Assembly (NCBI RefSeq): GCF_000170895.1
Contig: NZ_ABCS01000003.1
Coordinates: 1 to 64,000, forward strand
DNA length: 64,000 bases
Reading direction: 5' to 3'
Source of the DNA: Plesiocystis pacifica SIR-1
GTDB taxonomy: Bacteria; Myxococcota_A; Polyangia; Nannocystales; Nannocystaceae
Part shown: piece by piece, positions 31,716-42,844 of the stretch
How positions within the stretch are numbered: the first letter of the stretch is position 1
Layout: each line of letters opens with the position of its first letter
Notes under the pieces: model-generated
Databases searched by the model: none
The model's input: only the letters and a program-made list of their open reading frames with translations
Told to the model about the DNA's origin: nothing
Program-made: the position numbers and the translations under genes

Positions 31716-32508
31716 CGCAGGCTCCAGACGCGACCTCGCAGTCGCCGGTGGCGCGCTCGCAGGCGGCCGAATAATCGTCTTCGTCGGGGTGGCGCTCGGC
31801 GAGCTCGCAGATCGCCTCGCGCAGCTCGCAGGTCGACTGGCCGAGGGCGCACAGCGACTCGCAGCGCTGGGCGGGATCGAGGCCCGGCGCCTGACCCTGG
31901 GCCGGACCCTGGACGGCCTTGGCCTCCGAGGGCTCAGCGTCCTTGGAGCGCTCGTCGCGGTCTTCCTCTTGCGCTTCTTCCTCGGCGCGGTCGTCGAAGA
32001 CCCCGCTGTGGCTGGTGCCCTTGCTCTTGCCCCCGCCCCCCGCACCCGGAGCGGCCCCGGGCGCGCTGCCGGCGATCCCGTCGGTGCGCGGGCGCTTGCT
32101 CTCTTTTTTCTTCGAAGCGGCCTTGGGCTTCTTCTTCTTGGGCTTGGACTCGACCGGCTTGTTCGCGTCGGCCTTGGCCTCCGCGGTCTTGCTGGTCGCG
32201 GCGGTGTTGGCCTCGGCCGCGCTGCCAGAGCTGTCCCCCGGGAGGTCGAGGCCGAGGGCGCGCAGGCGGGCCTCGTTGGCCGCGAGGCGGCGCTCGTACT
32301 CTTCGAGATCCGGCGGCGCTTCGGCTTCGGCCGAGGCCGTGGGCTCGGGGGCGGGCTCGTCCTTGTGGGCGTCGCCGAGCTTCTCGTCGGCGCTCTTTTC
32401 GAGCTCGCGGGCGGTGTCGCGGGCGGGCGCCTCCTCGCTCATCACGCACGCGCCCACGCCAAGGGCCAAGAGCAGCGCCAAGGGGCGTGCCGCGGGCTTT
32501 GGCGTCAC
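31699..32508 (-). CDS. Cys8 lipoprotein C (sigma cassette 2)
   Basis: 269 aa from GTG 32508, which overlaps the stop of the TPR-like gene (GTGA). Lipobox LGVGAC. A linker of about 170 residues includes a predicted coiled segment ('EEYERRLAANEARLRAL'), a Lys-rich stretch (KPKKKKPKAASKKK) and a Gly/Ala-rich part. The C-terminal Cys8 domain has the same eight-cysteine spacing as lipoproteins A and B. A Lys-rich segment in a surface lipoprotein could contact cell-wall polymers; this is inference. The gene was probably duplicated to give the neighbouring lipoprotein B. Confidence 0.85.
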   Translation of the reverse strand: MTPKPAARPLALLLALGVGACVMSEEAPARDTARELEKSADEKLGDAHKDEPAPEPTASAEAEAPPDLEEYERRLAANEARLRALGLDLPGDSSGSAAEANTAATSKTAEAKADANKPVESKPKKKKPKAASKKKESKRPRTDGIAGSAPGAAPGAGGGGKSKGTSHSGVFDDRAEEEAQEEDRDERSKDAEPSEAKAVQGPAQGQAPGLDPAQRCESLCALGQSTCELREAICELAERHPDEDDYSAACERATGDCEVASGACDACED

Positions 32509-33062
32509 CGCGCGCCTCCGAGCAGCTCGTCGAGGAGGTCGCGGTTGAGGTCGAGGGCCTGCTCGTAGATCAGCAGGGCGTCGTCGTCCCGGCCGAGGCG
32601 CTCGAGGACCTCGCCGCGCAGGGCGAGCAGGTGGGCGGTGAAGGGGTTGGAGTCGAGCTGCTCCCACGCCTTGCCGTCCAGGCCCTCGTTGGCGAGCTCG
32701 AGCAGCTGCGCGTCGGTCTTGGGGTCGACGGTGGGGTTGTCGAGGCGCAGCTGGAGCAGCCGGCCGTAGGCGTCGTGGCGCAGCTGCACGGCCGCGTCCC
32801 CGCCCCGCTCGCGCGACGGCCAGGGGGTCTTGCGCAGGCTCTCGAGGGCCTCGATGGCGCCGGCCACGTCGCCGCGCTCGAGCATGATGTCGACCTTCTT
32901 GTCGGTCACGTCGACGGTCTGGGCGAGGGCGACGAGGGCCTCGGGATCGCCCGGTGGTTGCAGCTTCCCGGCCATGGCCAGGCCGCCGATGGTCAGCACG
33001 GCGCCGAGGATGACCCCGGTCAGCAGCTGGCCCGACTCCTTCATGAACTGGGCGAAGCTCAT
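32505..33062 (-). CDS. TPR-like membrane-anchored protein, third gene of sigma cassette 2
   Basis: 185 aa from ATG 33062, overlapping the preceding stop (ATGA). One N-terminal transmembrane helix ('LLTGVILGAVLTIGGLAMAG', about 13-32) anchors a helical exported domain. TPR-like pairs include 'VDIMLERGDVAGAIEALESL' and 'LRGEVLERLGRDDDALLIYE'. It is the positional and sequence counterpart of the 6507-7073 lipoprotein in cassette 1, but anchored by a membrane helix rather than lipid. A scaffold role between the anti-sigma-like protein and the Cys8 lipoproteins is inferred. Confidence 0.75.
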   Translation of the reverse strand: MSFAQFMKESGQLLTGVILGAVLTIGGLAMAGKLQPPGDPEALVALAQTVDVTDKKVDIMLERGDVAGAIEALESLRKTPWPSRERGGDAAVQLRHDAYGRLLQLRLDNPTVDPKTDAQLLELANEGLDGKAWEQLDSNPFTAHLLALRGEVLERLGRDDDALLIYEQALDLNRDLLDELLGGAR

Positions 33063-33769
33063 CGTCCCCCTCCTCGGGCTTTGGCGAGCAGCTGCTCGCG
33101 CAGGGTGTCTCGGCTGGTCTCGACCGCCACGTTCAAGGCCACGCGACCCTGGGGCTCGAGCTGGATGTAGCTCGACGTGAGGGCCTGAGCTTGCGGGCTC
33201 TGGGCACGGTTGGCGAGGCCGCCGATGCCCGCCCGACCCGCGCCGCCGGCCTTGGCCTTGCGAGCCGGGCCCGCGGTCGCGTCTTCCATGTTCTCGGCTT
33301 TCTCGGCCAGTTCGTTGGCCCCCTCGAGCTCGGCGTCCGCGCTTTCGCGGGCGAATCCGGCGGGGGCGGGCTTGGCCGCGTCGGCCTGGGCCAGTTCTTC
33401 CTGGGCGGGGGCGGGCGCGCTCTCGTAGGCGACGCTGTCGGCCTCTTGCTGGCCGGGGATCACCACGAAGGCGAACACCGCGGCCGCGGCGAGGGCGGGG
33501 GCGGTCCACCAGACCCACGCTTTGCGCCACCAGGGGACGCCGGTCGCCCCGACCTCGGCCTCGATCTCGGTCCAGATCGAGTCGAGCTCGGCAGCCGACA
33601 GGCTCTCGGGTTCGCGGGTGTGGCGGAGCAGGTGGACCATGGCGAGCTCGGGCTCCACGGAGCCGCGCTCACCTTCTTGCTCCTGTCCCCGGCGCAGGGC
33701 GTCCTCCCAATCTGGGCTGAGGACGCTGATCCGCTGGGGATCGCTGCTGGGCTGGTTCGTGTCAGTCAT
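33059..33769 (-). CDS. anti-sigma-like single-span membrane protein, sigma cassette 2
   Basis: 236 aa from ATG 33769, chosen over a GTG 9 bp upstream because GGAGGG lies 8 nt before the ATG. The N-terminal 85 residues are cytoplasmic with 'LSAAELDSIWTEIEAEVG', which matches the corresponding stretch of cassette 1. One transmembrane helix follows ('APALAAAAVFAFVVIPG'), then a Glu/Ala-rich exported part. The end 'LTSSYIQLEPQGRVALNVAV' has a beta character. No zinc-binding anti-sigma motif. Assignment as anti-sigma factor rests on operon position and topology. Confidence 0.7.
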   Translation of the reverse strand: MTDTNQPSSDPQRISVLSPDWEDALRRGQEQEGERGSVEPELAMVHLLRHTREPESLSAAELDSIWTEIEAEVGATGVPWWRKAWVWWTAPALAAAAVFAFVVIPGQQEADSVAYESAPAPAQEELAQADAAKPAPAGFARESADAELEGANELAEKAENMEDATAGPARKAKAGGAGRAGIGGLANRAQSPQAQALTSSYIQLEPQGRVALNVAVETSRDTLREQLLAKARGGGR

Positions 33770-33964
33770 GGTGGACACCCTCCGGGTCCGACGCGCGTTG
33801 GGTCACGAGCTGGGCAGCTCGGTGGGGACGCGCGAGCCCCCTGAGTTCGTCTTGGCTAGGCGATGCGGGAAACGGCAGCTTCTTCCGGCAGCTTACGTCG
33901 ACTGTAAAAAGCTGCACGCCGCCCCGTTGTGGGGGCTTGGCGCCGCGTGCAAGGCGTTGCGCGT

Positions 33965-34585
33965 TCACGCCCGCACCTCGTTCATGTCGAACTGCACCCC
34001 GGACTTCTCGCAGGCCTTGCGGAAGGCTCGGACGGCGCGGAACAAGAGCACGTCGAGGGTCCCGATCTTGACCTCGAGGAGCTCGGCGCACTCTTCGCGG
34101 CTGCGATCCTCCAGGAGGCGCAGGCGCAGGACCCGGGCGTAGCGCGGGTTCATCCCGTCGAGCACGCCGTCGATGCGCTTGCGCAGGTTCTGGCGCAAGA
34201 CCACCTCTTCCATGGGCGTCTCGGGCTCGCGGTCGCCGAACACACCCATGTGGTGGGAGAAGGCGCCGCGCAGGCGCTGGCGACGACCCGAGGCGCGGAA
34301 CAGATCGCGGGCCTTGTTCTTGGCCAGCACCTTGAGCCACGGGTAGATGCTCGAGCCGCGCCACTCGTAGCGGGGCAGGGCTCGGTTGGCGGAGATGAAG
34401 GTCTCGCGCACGCAGTCGTGGGCGTCGTCCTTGTCGCCGAGCATCGGCACGAGCACGTAGCTGAACAGGATCGGCGCGTAGTGCCGATAGATCCGCTCGA
34501 AGGCCCGCTTGTCGCCCTTCATGGCGCGCTCGACGATCTCGCGCTCGTTTGGCAGGGGCTCGGGGCGACCCACGTCGCGCACCAT
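33965..34585 (-). CDS. ECF-like RNA polymerase sigma factor, cassette 2
   Basis: 206 aa. Region 2 runs 'IVERAMKGDKRAFERIYRHY', 'DDAHDCVRETFISANRALPR' and 'IYPWLKVLAKNKARDLFRA'. Region 4 is 'NPRYARVLRLRLLEDRSREE' followed by helix-turn-helix 'CAELLEVKIGTLDVLLFRA'. The C-terminal pattern is shared with the cassette 1 sigma factor. The 195-bp gap to the anti-sigma-like gene contains a GCCCC/GGGGC hairpin with a T5 run about 10 nt after it on the minus strand, so partial termination may set the sigma to anti-sigma ratio. Only 27 bp separate its start from the divergent M16 gene. Confidence 0.92.
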   Translation of the reverse strand: MVRDVGRPEPLPNEREIVERAMKGDKRAFERIYRHYAPILFSYVLVPMLGDKDDAHDCVRETFISANRALPRYEWRGSSIYPWLKVLAKNKARDLFRASGRRQRLRGAFSHHMGVFGDREPETPMEEVVLRQNLRKRIDGVLDGMNPRYARVLRLRLLEDRSREECAELLEVKIGTLDVLLFRAVRAFRKACEKSGVQFDMNEVRA

Positions 34586-34612
34586 ACCCTACAGCCGTGG
34601 TAGAGGTCGATC

Positions 34613-37657
<3,045 letters not shown>

Positions 37658-37676
37658 GGGACCGGAGGAGCGAGCC

Positions 37677-38402
37677 ATGCCGCGTTTGGACAAGCTGCTC
37701 GCGCGCAACCTCGGCGTGCCCCGGCGGGTGATCGGTCGGGTGATCCGCCGGGGCGCCGTCGAGACCCTCGACGGTCGCGCGATGAAGGACCCGCGCATGC
37801 CCGTGGACGTGGGCGAGCGCGTGCGCGTGCGCGGGGAGGAGCTCGTGCTGCGCGAGCACGCCCACCTGATGCTGCACAAGCCCCACGGGGTGGTGACGGC
37901 GCGGGCGGACGGTCGCCACCCCACGGCCTACGCCCTGCTCGAGGGCGCGCCCTTGTTCGCAGAGCTGCGCGCCGTCGGCCGCCTGGACCTCGACGCCGTC
38001 GGCCTGCTGCTGTGGACCACCGACGGCCAGCTGGTCCACGCCCTGACCCACCCGCGCCGGGCCGTCCCGCGGACCTATCACGTGGCCCTGGCCGCGCCCT
38101 TCGAGGCGCCGCCTCGGGACGACGATGGCGCCGTCGCCCTCGAGCTGCGCGACGGCCTGCGTCCGCGGGTGGTCGCGCTCGGGGCCCTCGACGAGGCCGC
38201 GGCGCACCCGGCCTTGCTGACCCCGCCGGGGACCGAGGCCCTGGCCACGGTGACCCTGCTCGACGGGGCCTACCACGAGGTCAAGCGGATCTTCGCCGCC
38301 CTCGGCAGCCACGTGCTGTGCCTGGCTCGGGTGCGCCACGGCCCCGTCGAGCTGCCGCGCACCCTCGAAGCCGGGGCGTGGCAGCTGCTCGACGCGCTCT
38401 GA
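37677..38402 (+). CDS. rRNA pseudouridine synthase, RsuA family
   Basis: 241 aa with an excellent ribosome-binding site (GGAGGAG, 6-7 nt before the ATG). The N-terminal S4 RNA-binding domain is 'RLDKLLARNLGVPRRVIGRV'. The catalytic domain carries 'GRLDLDAVGLLLWTTDG', with the nucleophilic Asp in RLD, then 'HEVKRIFAALGSHVLCLARV'. Most similar in layout to RsuA, which converts U516 of 16S rRNA to pseudouridine; assignment to that exact position is inferred. The upstream gene encodes the M16 peptidase. Repeat R4 follows 7 bp after its stop. Confidence 0.93.
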   Translation: MPRLDKLLARNLGVPRRVIGRVIRRGAVETLDGRAMKDPRMPVDVGERVRVRGEELVLREHAHLMLHKPHGVVTARADGRHPTAYALLEGAPLFAELRAVGRLDLDAVGLLLWTTDGQLVHALTHPRRAVPRTYHVALAAPFEAPPRDDDGAVALELRDGLRPRVVALGALDEAAAHPALLTPPGTEALATVTLLDGAYHEVKRIFAALGSHVLCLARVRHGPVELPRTLEAGAWQLLDAL

Positions 38403-38409
38403 TCATGTT

Positions 38410-38595
38410 GGCCGTCGTGGACGACGCCATACCTACGACTCGGGGACCATGCAGGAGTCCACGCCCCCGCGAGCGGGGGCGACCACGAGCCCTCTCAAAG
38501 GCACGAACACCATTGCCCCACGACCAGAGCGGAGGAGCGGACAGCGACGAAGCGTCCCCGGTGCTGCGATGCCCGTGGGGGCAAAGCAGCGCTCA
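38410..38595. repeat. dispersed intergenic repeat R4 (degenerate A + B)
   Basis: Between two convergent genes. Module A is degraded after 'GTCGTGGACGACGCCA'. Module B keeps the perfect hairpin CGCCCCCGC-GA-GCGGGGGCG (38462-38481), 'GGAGGAGCGGACAGCGACG', and the terminal G/C hairpin. Its end CTCAG again supplies the TGA stop (38593-38595) of the minus-strand gene. It is the most divergent B copy. Confidence 0.8.
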
Positions 38596-40044
38596 GCGGA
38601 CCCAGATGGTCCAGCGTGAGCGGGCGTTGTTGTTGGTATTGCCGCAGCAGGTCGCCGAGCTGTTGAGCACCTCCGGCAGCCCGCCGCCGCAGGACCGGCA
38701 CCACGCCGAGGGCGGGTTGGCGTAGTTGCCGTAGGATGCGTAGCTCGAGTAGGTGCTCGGGAAGTGCATCTCGTTCCACTGGTTTTGCGACCACGCGCCG
38801 TTGCTGGCGGTGTTGGTGTTGTGGGTCCCGTAGTGGCAGACGTTGCCCGAGCAGTTGCCCCAGCCCAGGGAGGCGGCGCACTGGAAGGTGTTGGTGTTGC
38901 CCGGCGTCCCGACCAGCTTGGTCCCGGTCACGCTCGCCGAGGTCCCGACGCAGCTCTTGCTCCACGCGGCCGCGTTGGGCCGGGGCACCTTGATGGCCGC
39001 GTCGTAGTCCCCGATCGTGCAGTCCTCACACGAGGCGTTCTCCTTGTCGGCGAAGGCGACCTCCGTCGCGTCCGTCCAGAACAGGCCGATGTCGAACTGC
39101 CAGTTGGTCTGGCGCAGGGCGTCCGGCGTGCCCAGGGTCGCGTCGAGGTCGGGCTGGCCGGTGTTGTCCGAGTCGACCACGCGGTTGAGGATCAGCGTCC
39201 AGCCGCCGCCGTCGGTCTCCATGTCGCAGAACACCTCGAAGGGATCGACGCCGCCGTCCCCGTCGGGGTCGATGGTGTAGGGGCCGCTGGTCGAGTCGGG
39301 GACCGCGTCGAGCCAGGCCTGGCACGAGGGCAGGGCGGCGACGCAGATGCTCAGGCAGCCGTCGGTCTCGTCGGTGTTGCCGTCGTCGCAGACCTCGTTG
39401 CCCTCCCACAGGTAGCCGTCGCCGCAGGTCGCCCCGAGGCAGCCCATGACGCAGTCGTCGGTGTTGTCGTCGTTGGCGTCGTCGCACTCCTCGCCCGCGG
39501 TCACGTTGAGGATGCCGTCGCCGCAGGTCGAGGCGGAGCAGTCGGCGTTGCAGGTCGCGCTCTCGACCTCGTCGTCGCAGGCCTCGCCCGCCGCGGCGTT
39601 GACCACACCGTCGCCGCACATCACCGCCGTGCAGTCGGCGTCGCAGGTCGCCGACTCGCCCGCGTCGTCGCACTCTTCGTCGGCGGTGTAGACGTAGCCG
39701 TCGCCGCAGGTAGCGAGGGTGCACTCGGGGGTGCACTCGGCGTCCTCGGCGTTCTCGGCCCCGTTGTCGCACTCTTCGTTTCCGTCGACCTGACCGTCGC
39801 CGCACTCGCCCACGCTGGTCTCGGTGCTCTCTTCGGTGGTGGTCTCTTCGGTGCCTGTCTCGGTGGTCTCGCCGGTCTCGCCAGACTCGGTCTCCGTGCC
39901 GACCTCGTCATCGCCGGTGGTCGTGTCGGCGTCGGTGTTGCCGACGTCGGAGAAGGTCGTGCTGCCTTCGTCGGTCTCGCTAGAGGGGCAGGCCGTGAGT
40001 CCAACGAGAAGGCACAGGGAAGGGGAAAGTCGCCGCCAATCCAT
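38593..40044 (-). CDS. lipoprotein with CGDG repeats and fibrinogen-like C-terminal domain
   Basis: 483 aa. Lipobox (LVGLTAC) and a Thr/Glu-rich linker (about 20-80). Five cysteine-rich repeats follow, of the CGDG-x-(E)xCDD type (DUF4215 / myxococcus cysteine-rich repeat), for example '[17 protein letters not shown]'. The C-terminal 230 residues begin like a fibrinogen-related domain: '[20 protein letters not shown]'. They continue with many Cys, Asn and aromatic residues and end '[10 protein letters not shown]'. Such domains bind carbohydrate or protein ligands, so this is likely a cell-surface adhesin or recognition protein. The stop codon is supplied by repeat R4. Confidence 0.85.
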   Translation of the reverse strand: MDWRRLSPSLCLLVGLTACPSSETDEGSTTFSDVGNTDADTTTGDDEVGTETESGETGETTETGTEETTTEESTETSVGECGDGQVDGNEECDNGAENAEDAECTPECTLATCGDGYVYTADEECDDAGESATCDADCTAVMCGDGVVNAAAGEACDDEVESATCNADCSASTCGDGILNVTAGEECDDANDDNTDDCVMGCLGATCGDGYLWEGNEVCDDGNTDETDGCLSICVAALPSCQAWLDAVPDSTSGPYTIDPDGDGGVDPFEVFCDMETDGGGWTLILNRVVDSDNTGQPDLDATLGTPDALRQTNWQFDIGLFWTDATEVAFADKENASCEDCTIGDYDAAIKVPRPNAAAWSKSCVGTSASVTGTKLVGTPGNTNTFQCAASLGWGNCSGNVCHYGTHNTNTASNGAWSQNQWNEMHFPSTYSSYASYGNYANPPSAWCRSCGGGLPEVLNSSATCCGNTNNNARSRWTIWVR

Positions 40045-40156
40045 GCCCCGACCCTAACGCGATAGCGACGGTGTCCAGGGTGTCATGTTCGCGCAGAGCA
40101 CTTTCGAGCTGTGAGTCGCGCGGCCAACCCGACCCCGAGATGTGGCACGTAATTGC

Positions 40157-41233
40157 TCAGATCGCAGCTTGCTCGGCCAGCAGTGCGCGCTTGCGATCGG
40201 CGTCGAGGAAGCTGTGCTCGACGCCGGCCTGCGCGATGGCCAGGAGCTGCGCTTTGTCCCAGCCATAGGTGGCCGCGCAGCGTCGATACTCGTCGACCAG
40301 GGTCGTCCCGAACAGGGGCGGATCGTCGCTCGCCAAGGTGACCGCCAGCCCGGCGTCGAGGAGCTGCGGGAGGGGGTGGTCGGCGAGGCTGGGGTAGACG
40401 CCGAGGGCCACGTTGCTGGTCGGGCAGACCTCGAGGGGGATCGCCCGCTCGCGCAGCTCGGCCACGAGCGCGGGGTCCTCGATGGCGCGCACGCCGTGGC
40501 CGATGCGGTCGGCCTGCAGGCGCTCGAGGTTGGCGCGCACGCTCGCGGGCCCGTCCTGTTCGCCGGCGTGGGGGACGCTGCGCAGCCCGGCGGCCTTGGC
40601 CTCGGCGAACACCGGGGCGAGGGCGTCGATGGGGTAGTCGGGGCCCTCGGGTCCGCCGACGCCCAGGGCGATCACGCTGCCGTCGCGCTCCCGGGCACGC
40701 AGCGCGAGCGCGAGGGTCGGCGCGGCCTGATCGGGGAAGCTGCGGACGACGTCGAAGACCCAGGCAAAGTCGACGCCGTGGCGCTCGAGGGCGAGGCGGC
40801 GACCCTCGGCGAGGCCGTCGAGCATGGCGTCCGCGTCGACGCCCTGGTGCACGTGGGTCATGGGCGTGAAGGTCATCTCGGCCCGGCGGACATTTTGGGC
40901 CGCGAGGCCCTCGGCGATGCCGAGCACGGCCTCGCAAAAGTCCTCGGCCTGATCGAGGCAGCGCGACAGGCCGACGTAGATGGCGATGAAGTCCCGGAAG
41001 GATCGGAAGCGATAGGCGCGGCGCAGATCCTCGACGCTCCCGGCCCCCTCGGGCCCGAGGCCAGGGAGCTGGATCTTGCGGCGCTGGGCCAGGCGCAGGG
41101 CGAGGGCGGGGACGATGCTGCCCTCGAGGTGGACGTGGAGCTCGACCTTGGGCAGCGCGTCGATGTAAGCGAGGAGGTCGAGGTCGAGGTCGAGGTCGAG
41201 GTCGGGGTCGAGGTCGAGGTCGGCGTCGCGCAT
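40157..41233 (-). CDS. add: adenosine deaminase family protein
   Basis: 358 aa from ATG 41233. Zinc ligands H33 and H35 ('ELHVHLEGS'), H222 and E225 ('PHAGEQ'), H246 ('GHGVRA') and D303/D304 ('ASDDPP') are all present, as in adenosine deaminases, which convert adenosine to inosine in purine salvage. The related adenine deaminase group shares these motifs, so the base or nucleoside preference is not certain. Residues 5-19 are an Asp-Leu repeat encoded by a GAGGTC hexamer array. AAAGGA lies about 9 nt upstream of the ATG. Divergent from nhaC. Confidence 0.92.
   Translation of the reverse strand: MRDADLDLDPDLDLDLDLDLLAYIDALPKVELHVHLEGSIVPALALRLAQRRKIQLPGLGPEGAGSVEDLRRAYRFRSFRDFIAIYVGLSRCLDQAEDFCEAVLGIAEGLAAQNVRRAEMTFTPMTHVHQGVDADAMLDGLAEGRRLALERHGVDFAWVFDVVRSFPDQAAPTLALALRARERDGSVIALGVGGPEGPDYPIDALAPVFAEAKAAGLRSVPHAGEQDGPASVRANLERLQADRIGHGVRAIEDPALVAELRERAIPLEVCPTSNVALGVYPSLADHPLPQLLDAGLAVTLASDDPPLFGTTLVDEYRRCAATYGWDKAQLLAIAQAGVEHSFLDADRKRALLAEQAAI
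41174..41225. repeat. hexanucleotide GAGGTC tandem repeat in 5' end of add
   Basis: About eight units of GAGGTC, one with a GGGGTC variant, encoding alternating Asp and Leu on the minus strand. Because the unit is 6 bp, slippage would change protein length without shifting frame. Confidence 0.85.
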
Positions 41234-41274
41234 GAGGCTTGTCCTTTCTAGCCCGAGCGGGCAAGGTGCTCCAA

Positions 41275-42810
41275 GTGGGCGCTGGACCGACACCAAGCGG
41301 GGATGAGGGGCGAAGGGCGGAGGGTCCCGGAGGGGCCAGCGCGATCGCTCGGGCCCTCGAGCCAGGGCCGATCCCCTTCGGCTGGGCGCTGATCCCCGTC
41401 GCCGTGCTCATCGCCCTGCTCGCCTACACGATCATCGTGCTCGAGGGCTCGGGGCACCTGCCGCTGGTCCTCGGTGCCAGCGTCGCGGGCCTGGTCGCGT
41501 GGGCCCACGGCTACGAGTGGAAGGCCATCCAAGACGGCATGGTCCAGGCCATCTCCATGGCCATGGGCGCGGCGCTGATCCTGCTGACGATCGGCGTGTT
41601 GATGGGCACGTGGATCGCCGCGGGCATCGTCCCGGCGATGATCGCCTGGGGCCTGAAGCTGCTCTCGCCGGCGTGGTTTTTGCCGGCGAGCTGCGCGGTG
41701 TGTTCCATCGTCAGCCTGGTCTCGGGCTCGAGCTGGTCGACGGCCGGGACCGTCGGCATCGCGCTCATCGGCATCGGCGAGGCCATGGGCGTGGACCCGG
41801 CGATGACCGCCGGCGCCGTGATCAGCGGGGCCTACTTCGGCGACAAGCTCTCGCCGATGTCCGACACCACCAACCTCGCGCCGGCGATGGCGGGCGCGGA
41901 GCTGTTCCCCCACATCCGCCACATGCTGTGGACGACGGTGCCGGCCTGGCTGCTGTCGATGACCGCGTTCACGATCCTCGGCCTGCGCTTCGACGCGGCC
42001 GGCGCGGGCACGGACGTGTCGGCGATCACCGGGGTGATCGACGGCCAGTTCAGCCCGAGCCTGCTCCACCTGCTCGTGCCCGCGGTCGTCGCGGTCATGG
42101 TCGCCTTCAAGCTCCCGGCCCTGCCGACCTTGCTCACCGGGGCCCTGCTCGGCGGCGTGCTGGCCTGGATCTTCGGCATGCCCCTCGACGCCGTGCTGGC
42201 CACGGCCATGGACGGCTACAAACCAGAGACGGGCTCGGCTGCCGTCGACGAGCTGTTGGCCCGGGGCGGGCTCAACTCCATGGCCAGCACGGTGCTGCTG
42301 ATCCTCTGCGCCATGTGCTTTGGCGGGATCATGGAGCGCACCGGGCAGCTGCGCGTGCTCGCCAGCAAGACCCTGGTCGTCGCCAAGTCCCAGGGCTCGC
42401 TGATCACCGCGACGATCCTGACCTCGATCGGCGTCAACCTGCTCGCCGCCGACCAGTACCTCGCCGTCGTCGTGCCCGGGCGGATGTACGCCGAGGAGTA
42501 CGAAAAGCGCGGCCTCGATCCGCGCAACCTCTCGCGCGCCCTCGAGGACGGCGGGACCATCACCTCCGCGCTGATCCCCTGGAACACCTGCGGCGCGTTC
42601 ATGGCCTCGACCCTGGGCGTGGCGACCTTCGCCTACCTGCCCTACTGCTTCTTGAACCTGCTCAACCCGATGATCGGCATGCTCTACGGGTTCACGGGCT
42701 GGACGCTGATCCCCCTGAACGCGGGCGGGGAGCTGGGCGCCGAGGACGGCCTGCCCAAGGCCGAGAAGGCCGAGAAGGCCGAGCGGGTCGGGCGTCACAC
42801 CAGCGCGTAA
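41275..42810 (+). CDS. nhaC: NhaC-type Na+/H+ antiporter
   Basis: About 511 aa from GTG 41275 (start uncertain; a TTG at 41239 is in frame, but would leave only 5 bp to the divergent add gene). Eleven to thirteen hydrophobic segments. The family signature 'GDKLSPMSDTTNLAPA' (about residues 192-207) is intact, as is 'SGSSWSTAGTVGIALIGIG'. NhaC proteins exchange external protons for internal sodium, or a related organic pair (malate-lactate in MleN). The short C-terminal tail contains a Lys/Ala/Glu repeat ('KAEKAEKAE'). Followed after 34 bp by the DUF255 gene on the same strand. Confidence 0.92.
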   Translation: MGAGPTPSGDEGRRAEGPGGASAIARALEPGPIPFGWALIPVAVLIALLAYTIIVLEGSGHLPLVLGASVAGLVAWAHGYEWKAIQDGMVQAISMAMGAALILLTIGVLMGTWIAAGIVPAMIAWGLKLLSPAWFLPASCAVCSIVSLVSGSSWSTAGTVGIALIGIGEAMGVDPAMTAGAVISGAYFGDKLSPMSDTTNLAPAMAGAELFPHIRHMLWTTVPAWLLSMTAFTILGLRFDAAGAGTDVSAITGVIDGQFSPSLLHLLVPAVVAVMVAFKLPALPTLLTGALLGGVLAWIFGMPLDAVLATAMDGYKPETGSAAVDELLARGGLNSMASTVLLILCAMCFGGIMERTGQLRVLASKTLVVAKSQGSLITATILTSIGVNLLAADQYLAVVVPGRMYAEEYEKRGLDPRNLSRALEDGGTITSALIPWNTCGAFMASTLGVATFAYLPYCFLNLLNPMIGMLYGFTGWTLIPLNAGGELGAEDGLPKAEKAEKAERVGRHTSA

Positions 42811-42830
42811 TCTCGGGGCCGGCTTCGGCG

Positions 42831-42836
42831 TATGCT
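42831..42836 (+). promoter_or_regulatory. -10-like box, leaderless arrangement, for the DUF255 gene
   Basis: TATGCT, 8 nt before the ATG at 42845, in the short gap after nhaC. The same hexamer lies 6 nt before the start of the DUF2330 gene on the other strand (55697-55692). No clear -35 box. Confidence 0.3.
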
Positions 42837-42844
42837 CGACGACC

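Noticed and set aside
41174..41225. Direct repeat array as a CRISPR
   Set aside because: Units are 6 bp with no spacers and lie within a coding sequence.
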